In this document: positions 19,725 through 32,144 of the stretch, piece after piece
Position numbering within the stretch: the first letter of the stretch is position 1
Layout: each line of letters begins with the position of its first letter
Origin: Takakia lepidozioides
Lineage: Eukaryota > Streptophyta > Takakiopsida > Takakiales > Takakiaceae
DNA: 64,000 bases
Reading direction: 5' to 3'
Assembly: GCA_030704615.1 (NCBI GenBank)
Contig: CM060734.1
Coordinates: 46,640,042-46,704,041 of the forward strand
The notes under the pieces: generated by a model
Seen by the model: the letters and a program-made list of their open reading frames with translations, nothing else
What the model was told of the DNA's origin: nothing
The model's database searches: none
Position numbers and translations under genes: made by a program

Positions 19725-22669
19725 TTACTGCGCAAGCTCTATATGGATGGATTTGATGATGACAGTACCATCCCTATCCTTGCTTCTGGGCACAAGACTG
19801 ACCAGAATGCTAGGCTCCTTCTCAAGGCCAAGCTGCTTCAGCTTTGAGCTGATACCTACCCTGAAGGAATGATCACCACTAGGAGTCTGCTCTATGGATT
19901 GTGTATAGAAAGCCCCTGCATATTCTGTACAACTCCAGGGTGTATGCTCATCCGCCTCGGGCAAATTCAAAAACAAGACAAACCCTACTGGTTTATCTGA
20001 TAGTATCCTTATACCTTCAATGGCCAGGACCTCTTCTTGATATCCTTGGTCCTCTTGTTGCAATTCAAAAGCTTCAGGCTCCCTGGTTTGGATGATCATG
20101 GGCACTGGCCTTGAGATGTGAGCCTGGAATACTGCACCAGTAAGAGTAATGTTTCTAACATGCATCATTTCTGGTCCTCGTGTGGCAATCTGCCATGTCC
20201 GCTCTGTCTGCCATGAAGGCAAGATGAACCTTGCAAGCTTGGCTATGCCCCTCATGAGTTGCTCCAAGAACTTTGGAGCACAATCCGGAGACACTGAAAC
20301 TGGAGCTGGCTTGGTGCTCAGACGGGTAGAATTGAACCAGAGCCAGTCATTCTCTACCTCTTCGTACTTGTAGCACAATTTTTCAATATCAAGAGACTCT
20401 GCTACCTGTACAAATCAGCAAATGTCTTCACTGTTACTTGAACTTCAAATTTGGACCAAAGTTGTTCGTACTATGTAAATGTAGATGCACGTATTAAACA
20501 GTACTGGTGGTAACGGAGGGAAGGCGAGATAGGTAAACCAACCGTAACACGAACAAGATCAGCGTTTTCATCATAGAACACGAACTCCGAATTGAGCCAG
20601 TCCGGGTCAGTAAGGTCGCCACGTTGACCTCCTGGCAGGGTCTTCCAGAGCTCCCACAAGCGATCCACATTGGTGTGATGTGCAAAGAAAACGGGATCTC
20701 TTGCTGCAGCAGCGGCTGAGGTCATGTCCTCATGATTTTCGTTCCTCTCATCTCCTGCCCCCGCATATACACAGTAACCAAACAAATCGCCACAGCTCTC
20801 TCCTACAACTGCTCGCACTATAGATTCTCTTACCTGTGACCACCGTCACTGCATTTATGAAAGCTCGAGGAAAGCTCCCAGAAACTAGAAGGATGTGACT
20901 TTGCAAATCAAGGATCTTGGAACAAATTGCATCATGGGCGCCTTCCAATGCTTCCAAACAACAGTTTTCCTTTACACGTTGATTGAATTTGACGCCAAAG
21001 ACTCACCTCACTACAAGCTGCAGAGACTCTTGCCTTGTAGATCATACAATTCAAGCACATTTAGGGTAGATGTTTGCTGATCAACTGTTTTAGAAGATGT
21101 TTGCCAGCAAACGAGTGAAATGTGTGGTGAGGAACCTGTCCAAAAGTGCACAGAGGCATGGGGGTGAGCCTCGAAGGCGGTTGGACAATAAGGAGGATCG
21201 TGGCCGCCGCGGTAAGGCACCCCAAGAAACAGGGACCGGGTGGGAGCGGCGCTCACTACGCCGGTGTGTACCGCGTTTCTATTGATCGCCCGCTGGTCCT
21301 CCGGGCTGGCGACTGGGGCCGCTGGGTCGCTGGTGAACCAGTAGGAGAGGTCGATAATGGCGGGGGGCTGGTGGGCCGGGCTGCGTTTTTCGTCGAATAG
21401 CCCGAGGTTTCGGCGGTCGACGTACATGGAGGGGAGCTGGTTGGAGGGCGGATCGACGTCGGCCTGGTTGTCCCATTGCCAGAAGGGCAGCGCGAAGGTG
21501 TCGTCGCCCAACAGACTTGCGAGTATGCGCTCGTGAAAGTAGACGTACCAGCGATGGAAGGGCATGAACAGCCAATTGTAGTGCACATCAATGAACGCCG
21601 TGGAGTTCGCTTGCCTGCGATAACAAGGAGTCGGATCCAGTGTTAGCTAATTGAAAGTTTCAGTCTCAACAAGTCGTGGCTGGTAGTCTCGTGGTAAGCT
21701 GAACGATCTTTCGGACAGGGAGCATAGCACAAGTCTTCTTGATGCATGTGAGCTAGTTATAGCTACTGGTACTCCACCAACTATTTGATGGGTGTCCTGA
21801 CAAGGAGAAAACCATGAAAAGTTTGAAGCCGAGAATCACATGGGCGAACTGGTCTTGTTTAAGTAGCATGTGGATGTGTATCAGTGATCGAGTGAGACAG
21901 AAATCAGACGTGATACGAAGAAGGAAAGCCCATGAGGACGGGTATATGTTATACATAAATCAAATCATACTCTCAACGAAACAGCCAGATATTGTCAAAT
22001 GAGATTTTAAGGAGATAAAACTAGAATGCCAGGAGGAACAACACATAGAGATAGCGGTTCACTTCCAAATCCTTTCCCATATGACGTACTTTGTGCTGCG
22101 ATTGTAAACAAGATCAACCTGTTCAGGAGATTGCGCCAAACAAGAGGATTATAGAAGCGTGGGAATCAACACCTAGAAATGACTGAGGACTCACTCAGAG
22201 AAAGTTGAAACCGCGTTCAATACATAGAGGGAGAGCAACTACTGCCAGGGCGAGGTTCCAAGAATGATTGCCTGTATACTTTGGAACAGTAGGCACAGTG
22301 AATGTTGGACTGACGAAGGAACGATCGGGGGTCATCATCTGGAAGCGCTTTCATCAGTTCGTATGCTTGATTGAGCCTCTCTATGTACGCCTGGTCCACG
22401 TTGCGTGTGGATCGTCTTACGCGAATAGGCAAGTCCGTGTTGATCAATCGGAAGTTGATTTCGGGTCTCTCGGGGGGCAGAAAGCAGCAGTCTAGTGGAC
22501 GATCGTTGTCCATTATAGGTTTGCACCTGGTCAAGTCTGGGCCTAGTACTGGAGCGGCATGCACAGTGTGTATCTTCCTACTACACCACGCCATAGACAC
22601 TAGCATAATCGCCCACAGCAATTTCTGTGTGCCCCATCCACATCCTGGATGCAGCCCTTCCCGACCCAT
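19725..22669 (-). CDS. Polyphenol oxidase, copy 3 (complete frame)
   Basis: Same family and order as copy 2, in direct tandem with it. Exons: 22669-22272, 21614-21136, 20754-20543, 20405-19725; 1770 nt, 589 residues. It keeps HCAYC, HYNWLFMPFHRWYVYFHE, HPHASVHFWTG and AHHTNVDRLW, so all six copper ligands are present, and NDWLWF follows in exon 4. Relative to copy 2 it has one extra residue in exon 1, one fewer in exon 3, and lacks a few residues before IATRGPEM. It stops at ELAQ, the same end as copy 1, which is probably ancestral. The hydrophobic N-terminal segment (LLWAIMLVSMAW) predicts a signal peptide. Intron 1 has the same GC donor. The 3' flank to about 19280 and the 5' flank to about 23130 belong to the duplicated unit. 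Confidence 0.88.
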
Positions 22670-23130
22670 AGTTGTTGCCCTCGAATCCAGAGACTAACTA
22701 AGATATCAGCTGGACTCTGTGAGAGCAATGCCTTGAACTTATAATTCGGATTCTCCTTGAAGGTGCAATGTTTGGGGACGTCTAGCTATCCAGTGCAAAC
22801 AGCTCAGGAAACAGCAACTGCTCCGATTGTGCGTGATTGATGTACCATAAGAGAGCCCCGGTAGATGATGACCACTGGAGTTACCAGTGTGTATGGGATT
22901 ATACACTGACTGTATAGGAGGAGCTCGGGTCACTCCTTTTGCTGCTTTTCTGGACATTACTTCAGAATGCCTGCAGTGCTGGCTGAGCCTTAAAGGCTGC
23001 AGACACTCTCGAGGCAGCGTAGCCAATCACGGGAAGCATGTTACGTTATGTATTACTTTGAGAGACTGGTCAGCACTAGGCCAGCAGTGCCCTTCCGTTT
23101 CATGGAGCCATAATGAAGGCAGAGATGTGA
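22670..23130 (-). promoter_or_regulatory. Duplicated 5' flank of PPO copy 3
   Basis: This block is similar to 13013-13470 and to 485-967, including the segment just upstream of the ATG (ctaactaagatatcagctgg at 22693). It presumably contains the promoter of copy 3. I could not assign individual boxes. Confidence 0.55.
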
Positions 23131-23162
23131 GTACTGCCAGCCAACAACGGCACGTACCGTAC

Positions 23163-23235
23163 GTAGCTGTCAGATTCAACAGCACAGATATAACTAGTTT
23201 TTGGAGGCTCAGTCCATTCGGCATATTTTATAGCT
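23163..23235 (+). repeat. R1 repeat, left half
   Basis: The sequence starts with the R1 terminal motif (CTGTCAGATTCAACAGCAC) and shares the following block TTTTTGGAGGCTCAGTCCAT with the full R1 at 44352-44684. Homology stops at 23235, where a 29-bp inverted-repeat end begins. The missing right half of R1 continues at 26826. Confidence 0.6.
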
Positions 23236-23359
23236 CAGAATTTTGTGTGGCCTCGTAATGAGGCTGGTCAGACGATGGGGCCCGCCGTCTCATTAATACA
23301 GGAGCAAACTACCTTTATGCAGCGAGGACTTAGAGTTTTTTTGGCATATCAAATTTACA

Positions 23360-23470
23360 ACTACCTCCATGCAGGTAGTTTTAGGATTTTGTACATGAAG
23401 GTAGTTGCAAAACCGAGCTGAAACTACCTGCATGAGAGTAGTTGCATACCAACCTCCATGGAGGTAGCTG
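23360..23470. repeat. Cluster of CTACCT-CATG-AGGTAG palindromes
   Basis: Three near-palindromes of about 20 bp lie within 110 bp: AACTACCTCCATGCAGGTAG at 23365, AACTACCTGCATGAGAGTAG at about 23421, and ACCTCCATGGAGGTAG at about 23453, plus half sites such as ATGAAGGTAGTTG. Each could fold into a hairpin. Confidence 0.6.
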
Positions 23471-24539
23471 TCTGTGGTCAGCACCTACCAGCAGAACCAC
23501 CATTCAGGGAGTGGTACCCGAGACTTGCATTCCCACAACGCCATCTACCTACCAACAGACCACAACCTCCACTGTGGCAAGGAATTGTAGTTTCTTTTAT
23601 ATACTAGGACTTCGCGTTGCTCCGCACTACTAGAGACGAATTCTGAGAACTACGTTCAATTGGTACAAAAAGGTGGGGCTCATCCCATGGTCTTACATCT
23701 CTGTATTTCATTGTTTGATGCAGCTACCTCTATCTATGCCCGCAAAGTGTGGGGGGAGTGGAACCCTTTTCTGTATTTCTGTATTTTTCTGTATTTTTCC
23801 CTTTTCTGTATTTTTTTCTCTCTATTTCATTTCAAGATTCATTTGACCGGTGTAATGATTGTGGTGATACAACAAGCAGATTTGGATTTGGATTATGAAT
23901 GTTGTTTATATGATATCTTTTTTCATCTTTATTTGCAATTGGTGTAAATTTCAAATAGTTTGGACTTTTATTTAATGCATGTTTGTTCCGGAGTACATCG
24001 TTTATTTTGTCTGCCTCTCCACATTAACATTTTGTTTTTCCATATTATTTGAAAGTTATACACATGCCCAAGTTTTTATTGTTTACGGTGGACATTAGCA
24101 TTTTGAAATAATAGATAACGACCGTATATTCAAAGATACATTCTTAAAAAAAATAGTTGCCTACATAAACTCAATGACAAATATTATTGTTTTGAACAAA
24201 ATCTGTCTTGATAAAAAGTACAGATGTGGATATGGATACTTCTCTTCGAAGGTAGTTTGTTCTATGAGCTTTCATGAACATGTTTAAAAGAGACCCACCT
24301 ACTTTCTTTCTTCATTCGTTACTAGGATCTCAAGGCCGGCCTTCATAATGTTCTTTTCATAAGTACACAAAGTAAGAGTTGCTCTAAACTACCATACAGG
24401 TTCTTTATCCACTTTCTGTTACTATCTTCCTAGATTAGACTCCTCTGAAGGACTTTGATCCGTAAGAACTAAGAAGTACAGACAAGGCAACATTATCAGT
24501 GACACAGACCTTATTTCCTAGGCCCCCAACTTCCGTTTT

Positions 24540-24900
24540 AAGCGTGCTTGTATTACTCACATTGATGAATATTCGAGTCATGTTGATGGATATTGCTACT
24601 GGAGTGAGCCCCTCACAAAGGTTTGCTCTTGTTCCGCCCAGACTGGGGGGCACGGCCACAATGCTATCCGTATGTCTTCAGGTTGCCCACACAACGGGCA
24701 ATTGCAATCCCTCTTTCCTCACTGCATCTGTTTATTATTCAAATGTAGGCTTCTTGCCCCGAGTTTAGATTTCAGTCTAGTATCGAGGGTGGGTAAACCC
24801 TTGAGGTTATCCATGATGGCCTCTCCTATGTCACAGACTGGAAACAAGTTCAGAGAGGGTCAGTGCTTCAGGCTCAGCCTGATAAGAATACCCCCGGACA
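24540..24900. mobile_element. LINE fragments, two orientations
   Basis: At 24540-24665 the forward strand resembles the 3' UTR of the twin-primed LINE (compare 17510-17650; shared text like gagcccctcac and cggccaca). At 24665-24900 the reverse strand encodes pieces of the LINE C-terminal domain (NCPLCGQPED, LKGLPTLDTRLK). Opposite orientations of parts of one element suggest another inverted LINE insertion or later rearrangement. Confidence 0.55.
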
Positions 24901-24904
24901 TTGT

Positions 24905-26469
24905 AGCAGAAAATGACAATTCTAGCTTTCGCGATGCAACCATGCACCTCTTTGCCCTTTTCCAGGGTTGCCAGGCTTGCAAATGCGCACAAACGTTATG
25001 TGGTTGGGCTTCGCCCCTTCCCCCATCATTTGATCATAGGTCTCCAAAGCCACCATCCCACGTCCCTGCTGTGCATCGCGTGCCACGACACAACATCTTG
25101 TCCATCCATAGTGTTGAAAACTCCCTTCGCATCCTTGGCGTGAATCCACTTTGGATAATGTGAGTGTGCACCTGCTTTCCAGCTTCCAGACCTTTCATCT
25201 TGATGCACTTAAGCAAGAGACAGACAACCGTAGTGAAGGCCTTCATCCACTAGGCCTACATGAATACACACCGAGAGAAGAGATATAAAAGTGATACTGT
25301 TTGGCTGCATGCCCTATTGTTGCATGAGTTCACAGAGATGCAGGGCCTCAATATCATGACCATGCTGGCCGGCACATCCAGCAATGATCGCACTCCATGA
25401 CATCACATTCCGTTCAGCCGTATTATCAAACACTTGATGTGCATTGTTCATGCTCCCACATTTGGCATACATGTCAACAAGGGGATTCTCCAAAATGATA
25501 TCAGATGCAATTTCAGCTTTAAGGATATCAGCATGAACCTCTTTGCCCCTTTCCAGGGCTCCTACACTGGCACAACCATTGAGGACACAACTCAACCATT
25601 GAGGACGCAAATGAATGTGACCCTGTTTGGTGTCACGTCTTCGTGTCGCAATTGCTCATAGATTGCCTCCTCAACATGTCCATGCTTGACACAACCTGCC
25701 ATCATCTTCGCCCATATATGAATGTCTCATTCAGCATTTGATGGAATACTTGGCGTGCGTCCACCAGGCTCCCGCACTTTATGTACATGTTGATAACGTT
25801 GTTGAGTAGAAAGATGGTTGGCTTGGGTCCTCTTTGAATAATATGGGCATGCACCTGCTTTCCCTTTTCTAGTTTTTTCAGGTTGATGCGCTCCTGCAAG
25901 AGACAGATATAAGTATTTGAGTTGGTCACAATGCCTTGTTGGTGCAAAATGTGCAACGCCTCTTTCAATTGTCCTGCCTTACACAGGGTCCTTACATACC
26001 CACAAGTGCCCGGAAAGCCCTTGTTGACTTCCTCTCTTAGTCCTCTTTCCAAAGCAGTGGTGATAGTGAAAGTCCTACCCCTCTTAGTAGTTAGATGTCC
26101 AGCAAACAATTGCAAATGGTACATTAAGCAAAAGTCACACCTTGCGATTGCGGTTGTCCCACCATCGTGAAGGATGTTTAAAAAACTCATGTCAGCTCTG
26201 CTCCGTGCTCCAAGGTAGACGTTTGTGCTCGAAAATCCGACCTCTTTCCCCTTTTCCAGGACTCCCAGGCTTGCACACGCATTGCAAACACAAACAAACG
26301 TGATGTGGTTGGGCTTCTCCCCTTCGCGCATCATTTGCTCATAGGTCTCCAAAGCATCCCATGCTCGGTAAATCCTACCAACATTATATTCCACGTGATC
26401 AAAGATTGTTGAGGGAAAAGCCACGGTTTGCATTGAGCAGCGAGACTGTTGAGTGCTTGCAGCTTGCAA
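24905..26469 (-). pseudogene. PPR relic inside element A
   Basis: The longest frame, 26469-25702 (255 residues), begins with an internal PPR piece (ALETYEQMMREGEKPNHITF...LGVLEKGKEV) fused to what looks like the N-terminal region of another PPR gene: YVRTLCKAGQLKEALHILHQ, then GKQVHAHIIQRGPKPTIFLL and VINMYIKCGSLVDARQVF. Further units follow in other frames (VLNGCASVGALERGKEVHAD, 25610-25314; YDQMMGEGAKPNHITFV near 25050). The mixed order and stops show rearranged debris, not one gene. Confidence 0.75.
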
Positions 26470-26825
26470 CGTGAACGATGGCAGAAAACACAGAGCTCCT
26501 GCAGTTCAAGAACTTCAAGAACTGAGCAATCCGGGCATGTTCCGAAAAAACTTGGCGCTTTGGGATTTTTGGGCGGGCAGTCCGGGCAGATATAAAGAAT
26601 TTGACGACGACGATGACATGGCTACGATGACGTGTCTACGAAACGTGGCGACGATGATGTGGCACTAAGGCACCCTATTCCTGCTCTATGCTAAACTAGC
26701 TTTCGGTCGTCGCTAGAATAAGAGAAACTGGGAATAGGGATCGTTTTAATGTAGGGGGGCTGCTGTCAGGTCCTGTCCCCTCTGCACCCTGCGGCCTCAT
26801 TACGACGAGTCCACACAAAATTCTG

Positions 26826-27080
26826 AGGCATTTTATACTCCAGGGTTTGGGCAGTTTAGGATTGAGTTTTTTCGCATTTGGGCATTTGGTATATAGCACA
26901 AGTATGTATTATGTCCTTTAGTAGATTTATTGAGATTTTCCAAATTTTCTTATTTTTGGACAGGCTGAGTAGGTATGTAATATTTCTGGATTTTTAGACA
27001 TATCACTTGAGTTAATCCAAAAATTTCAACAACCCAACATATAATTAATTTGTGTCGAAGTTGACAGCAACGTAGGGTAC
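26826..27080 (+). repeat. R1 repeat, right half
   Basis: This continues R1 from the point where 23235 leaves off (GGCATTTTATACTCCAGGG...) and ends with the R1 right terminus TGTCGAAGTTGACAGCAACG. It matches the reverse complement of 44352-44600 across most of its length. Confidence 0.6.
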
Positions 27081-29259
27081 AATCGTACAGTCCTGTCTGC
27101 CCTATGTTAAGTTAAATGTTACCTCTATAAACGTCAAATTACCATAAATGTTCAGAAAATTTTACTCCTCTAGCTAGCAAATGTTAAGTGTTATTTCTTA
27201 ACAATTAGCCCTCATGTTAAGTGCACCTTAAAGGCTTCATGCAACACTAGATATGCTCCGTATTATAAGTTCCAACTAGATTAGATTACAATGCAATTAC
27301 ATCCTAAAACATAACCAATAAGACTAGAAAGTAAGCAAGAGGTAATACTAAGGCCTTTTTCTCAGGAGTGGTAGTGGAAGTGGTAGAAACACCTAAAATG
27401 GACCATTTTTAAGAAATGTGTGCAGTTTCAGGTGTGCAGTGTCATCATATATATAATTCTGATGTGGGCGCAAGGAAATAAAATTTAATGCAAAAGAAAA
27501 TCCAAATTACTTTAGAATATTGGTGAATATTCGATGTGAAATCATAGAATAGTCCTTGAATTGACCAGTAGGGGGTACTATTTTGAACAGCAAGTGTAAT
27601 GTGTCTAGAGCCAAAGGAGCTCACAAAAATGTGCATCCTCTTTCACTTTTTTGTCACAAATCGTAACATGGACCATGTATTCAACTAACATAATTATTTA
27701 ATGACCTTAAAATAACCTCCCACTCCTAGAAAACTTCCTTCTGGATGAGACGGATGAGACTCAATCCTGGATAGTTGATCTAGATGAAATCAATCGTGAT
27801 CATTGATCACGAAATGTGATCCCCTCTCCTGCATGTTTCGATTCATTCGTCGTGTCTCCACTCATCCATGACTTGATACTTCTCTCAAAGTGGGCGCCAA
27901 TGGTTATTTATTTGTCCATTAAGTGGTGTCATCACGATCATGTATGAGTTAAAAGGGTTCATTGCAGTTACCTAATCTGGACCAATTGTGATCAAAGTAC
28001 CTTTTATAGATAGCATATGGTTAGTTTTATGTATTTTTCTAGGGTCCGTTTAAGGTCGCGCTCACATTTAAGTGTTTCTAGGTTTAGGTGTACCTTATGA
28101 TACCCTTCTACCACCCACTTTTTCCTACGAAAAGTGACACATATGCAGGGGTGGATGTTGCAGCAAACACAGAGTGCAAGTGGGTAGACATTTCGTTGGT
28201 GAATTTCCTTGATTCCACGGAAACCATCAACGGTGTAGATCTTCGTTGTAACAAGCTAAAGAGGAGCCAAAGAGGAGCCAAAGGGAAGCCAAAGAGGATC
28301 GGGAAGAAAGAACCATGGTGGGCCCTTGCAATTCACTCCAAGACATTCACTTGTGTTAAATGTTTTGCAAGTAGATGATATTGGGATTGTGACTCTAAGA
28401 CCACACATGCGATGTGCCCTATAACCAGGAGAAGTGCCCATTCTGAGCAAGTTTGAATCAAGAACCCTCAACTGAAAAACCTCATTATTTTACTTGCAAG
28501 AAGATAGCTCAACTGTCCGGCTCTTCATACTGGTGGATTGGATAGATGTAAAGCTGTGTTAGATGTTTTGCGTGTTAGATGTTTTGCAAGTAGATGGTAT
28601 TGGGATTGTGACTCCGTGTAACTCGATGATATGCATCTTAGACACACTCATCAGACCACACTCATCAGACCACAATCAATCACAATCGAAATCTCCTTTG
28701 TTGGCTCTCTTACGTAGAAAGAGAGGCTGCTATGCATCATGTTGAGGTGAAGGGAAAAAATGTGGTGTAAGATGATGATTTTCGGGGGGCCATGAAGGGG
28801 AAGGTTGGTTTCCTACGCCAGTGACGGGCAGCTAATGAGGCCCTTCCGCCCTGTTTGTACATGTGAACTCGGGCTACCACCCTCGTTCACGCAATCTGGT
28901 GTGGTTTCCTTTGTATTCTACTGGGGGATTCCTGGACAGAATTCTTGAGTAGATTTCCAGAATTCCAGGGTAGAATCCTCAGAATAGGACGGTGTGGATG
29001 TTGAGTTGATCCTGCGGCTGAAATGGATTTCACAGTGGAACAACTGGGCCGCTGGGATTCCACTTCGGAAATACCATTCTCCTTTCTTTACAAGGTTGTC
29101 ATGGTTACTGATAATGTCTTCAAAATAAATGCAAAAGTGTTGGGGTGAAATGAAGCACCATCGCAACTTTATGTTTGAAAGTAAGAAAAGAGGTGCTACC
29201 CCATTGGGCCGAAGCCAATTTAACCTTACAAAGAAATAACCTATGGATCACCTCTGGGA
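27081..29259. other. Gene-free, AT-rich spacer
   Basis: Only short chance frames are present. The part nearest 29260 probably includes the 3' untranslated region of the Iojap gene. A short direct repeat occurs at 28359-28390 and 28574-28610 (ttagatgttttgcaagtagat). I see no gene, SINE or transposon end here. Confidence 0.4.
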
Positions 29260-32144
29260 TCATTGAGAAACAGTGTTCATGAAAGGAAGATTTACAAGTG
29301 TTGCATTACCATAGAACTCCTCCAGATTGTAGAAGGCTCGCTCCTTGGGAAGAAATATGTGGACCACAACATCGCCTGCACATTCCAATGCATATCATAT
29401 AGGTGTTCAGATTCAGAGATCAATACTTTGAGTGGACCACCATTGGGCTTAGTTAGAACTGCGATCAGAGTGTTGAATTTTGACAGACATGTAAGTATAA
29501 AGAGGTAGCAGTTGCAACCAAGCCGATTTTGCGCTCACAAGATGTGGTGCATAATCTAAGGAGACGTGAGGCAAAACTATACTGGAGTCCATCGAATCCT
29601 GGATACAAAAAAGAGATAGCCTTCACAACAAATAGCATATACTTTGCAGCAGCAGTGAGTAACTACAGCCCGCTCTAAGCACTAGCCCATGGAGTCTTAA
29701 GACAGCTTTCTGGCACTACATCCCAGCACTCTCATGTGCGTATGAAGAACTTTGAAAGATTCAGAGAACACCAAAAGTGAATACTACATGGCTACAAAAT
29801 GGCTTTCCCCTATGATTCCTAATTAGAATGTTGGTAGAGAGATAGAGGCCCACAGAGGAAGTGAGATACGGGACCATGAAAGCCTCTCAGAAACCTCTGC
29901 CAATTGTTCACCACAAATCTCACAATTCCTCAATGGGCCTATATCTCTTCTCTCAGCTCAATGCAACAGACTCCAAACAGAAATGTGTATATTACCAAAG
30001 TCTAGCAGAGTCCAGGAGTTGGGTTTGGTGTCGCCCTTTGGAGATCGATTGAAGCGCTGCTCAGCTACATCTCGCATCCTTTTCCTGTAACCAGGTGTCA
30101 TCAGGGTACAAAATTGCCACCATTCAGTAATTGCAGTGGTGGTGTTGCAGCCATTGAACAAACACAACACCTTTGGAGGGTCAAATGATTACAATACCGA
30201 ACTGGTTAAAACATTGAAACTCAACCCTGGGGTCAGACCTCACATAACTCAGCCAACTACAAAGATAGGCACCATACCCAATGGCATCCACCTGGGGTTT
30301 CGAAAATGCTGTGGCGATGAAAAAAAAGCGGGCCCAGTAGATAAGGGGCTTGACACACAAAACTTTAAGCTCGCCTGCTTTCACCTCATTGGCTGCCTCT
30401 GCCATCGCCACGGCAACTGCCACCTTCTCTTTTTACCATGTGTCCATCACCTATACATATACTTGTGTCTAGTGCCTAATGCTCATGAAAGCAGACCATC
30501 AGTAAGGGGGTGACCCTGTCGTAACATACCAAGTAATATTCCATCCTAAATATTATGGAGAAAAAACCCAATCATGCTGCTATACTCTCTTGTCACTGCC
30601 AGCCTGAAATCACTTGGATTGACATTGCCTGGGTGGGAGTTAAATCGCATTTTTAGGCTAACTATTCAATCCAAGACCTGTGTGAGGGTTAAAGCCCTCA
30701 TAGGTCTTAGCCCTAAAGGAACTAACCAAGCACCAAAAGGTGAGCCCTACGTGCATCTCTCTAATGCAGTGACCTCATTCTCCCAGTACCACACTTTGAG
30801 TAGAACTAACAAGAAAGTGCCTAACCATTTCACACAAAGAAAGTCCACTTACATGCTAGACTTTCAGCATCACTGTCAAGCTCAGAAGACACTGGTCTGG
30901 ACTCGCCTTCCGACACCAACACCTCTCCGTATTCCTCAAACAAAGCATCCAGATCTTCCTCCTCCAGCTGTTCCAAATCTGTATCCTACAAAAGTCCAAC
31001 ACAGTGAAGGGATGACCTCAACAAAACGGGCCATCTCCAACATTCCATCCACCCTTTCTGCCTTTGACTCTTTATACTGCAAAGGTGGTCCATGGACTGC
31101 TCTATCTTGAAAAGAACCACCAGTCACTTTTGTTCCCGACCTATTGGGGAAGCAGCAAGGCTGAGGCCATAACATGCCACTCAATGGACTCAGATGGTTT
31201 TTACAAAGCTAAATGTTATAAGAATTTGAGGTCAAAATCAGGTTCTTCCTTTCTAAAAGTCAGACCACTATGCAGTTGCCGCTCGATCTGCAAAATGCAA
31301 GAATTTGAAGTAATACCCATATCCTAAAGTCAATTGGCTTCTCCAAGGCCACCAAGGCCGTTGTCCACCCTAAACCCTGACTCAGCAATAATCCCTTCCC
31401 CCTGCTCTGTGGGTCTGTTTGTCTGCGCGTTGAACTTTAGGACGCCTCCCCCTAAATGCTTGTCCTTAGAGAAAGTAATCCTAGAATTATGTGCCAGGTT
31501 TATCCTTTCTGAAGCGGACCTTGTAGGCAAAACAAGCTGCGAAATCCACCGAAACTTAAAGACTAACCACGTAACCAGACTGTGGCAGAGAGAAGGGACT
31601 GCTGGCACTGCCAAATGTATCTTGGCAAGAAGCGAGATAAACCGACGCTCAAATGATGCAAAATCTTGGTCAGGCTGGGCACTCATTTATCATCGGCGAG
31701 GAAGTACCAATCTTGCGCGCACATGAAGAGGGGCTGTAGAAATTAGGACTGTAATTGCACAACCTGAAGAGTTTCCCACCCTGAAATTGGACCCATTTTG
31801 TGGATCCGATGAATATGAGGAAAGAAACAAACTGAGCCTCAGTAGACAACTGCGAGAGCTATTTCACGACAATGTTCATACTGCAAGGACAACGTTCCCC
31901 CCCGTGAGTGGCTCAAGTGTACCTCTAGTTCGTCCATGTCAGCTTCAGTTTGAGAATATGACACGATGCGCCGCCGGTGCCGCGGAAACTCGTGTAGTAA
32001 CACTTGCAGAGACGTAGACCTCATGTGCACGACAGGGAGATGAGTGTGGACGGGTGGACTGTGGCTGGGGCCATTGCACAAAGTGAGTTGCCATGGCCGC
32101 AGAGCACTGCATTGTTGCACAGCAAGCACTTGGTGACCATGCAT
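29260..32144 (-). CDS. Iojap-like ribosomal silencing factor (RsfS family), chloroplast
   Basis: RsfS/Iojap proteins bind ribosomal protein uL14 and block joining of the subunits; the plant chloroplast form is needed for plastid ribosome function. Exons: 32144-31923, 30985-30853, 30416-30278, 30084-29996, 29375-29260; phases agree and give 232 residues. Recognisable core: AVAMAEAANEVKAGELKVL, PLIYWARFFFIATAFSKPQ, DAIGKRMRDVAEQRFN, GDTKPNSWTLLDFG, GDVVVHIFLPKERAFYNLEE, ending FYGNATLVNLPF. An acidic linker (LEQLEEEDLDALFEEYGE) in exon 2 is typical of the plant form. Exon 1 is the least certain: it supplies a basic, Ser/His-rich leader ending TEADMDELE before a good AG|GTACAC donor; an in-frame ATG at 32186 would add 14 residues. 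Intron 1 (31922-30986) contains an unrelated open frame. Divergent from ETFA. Confidence 0.88.

Larger units (their letters stand above)
23604..26717 (-). mobile_element. Helentron-like element A
   Basis: Read on the reverse strand, the element starts TCTAGCGACGACC (26717) after a host T and ends CTAG (23604) before a host T. Just before the 3' end lies GTCTCTAGTAGTGCGGAGCA, which includes an inverted copy of the 5' tip. No target duplication is present. Both ends match elements B, C and D. Inside are PPR and LINE debris and about 900 bp of featureless AT-rich DNA (23640-24540). No Rep or helicase gene is seen, so it would be non-autonomous. Confidence 0.65.
23236..26825. mobile_element. Inverted-repeat-bounded block inside R1
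   Basis: The left boundary 23236-23264 (CAGAATTTTGTGTGG then cctcgtaatgaggc) is the near-perfect reverse complement of 26794-26825, differing by one substitution and a 3-bp gap. The two halves of one R1 repeat lie just outside. This looks like a 3.6-kb terminal-inverted-repeat element that split R1 and later received Helentron-like element A. No transposase is visible and no clean target duplication was found. Confidence 0.5.

Noticed and set aside
31330-31686. Reverse open frame of 118 residues as Iojap exon 1 or a separate gene
   Set aside because: No recognisable motif, and its possible donors are weak. The frame ending TEADMDELE before AG|GTACAC joins exon 2 in phase and gives a leader of normal length. 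It lies in intron 1.
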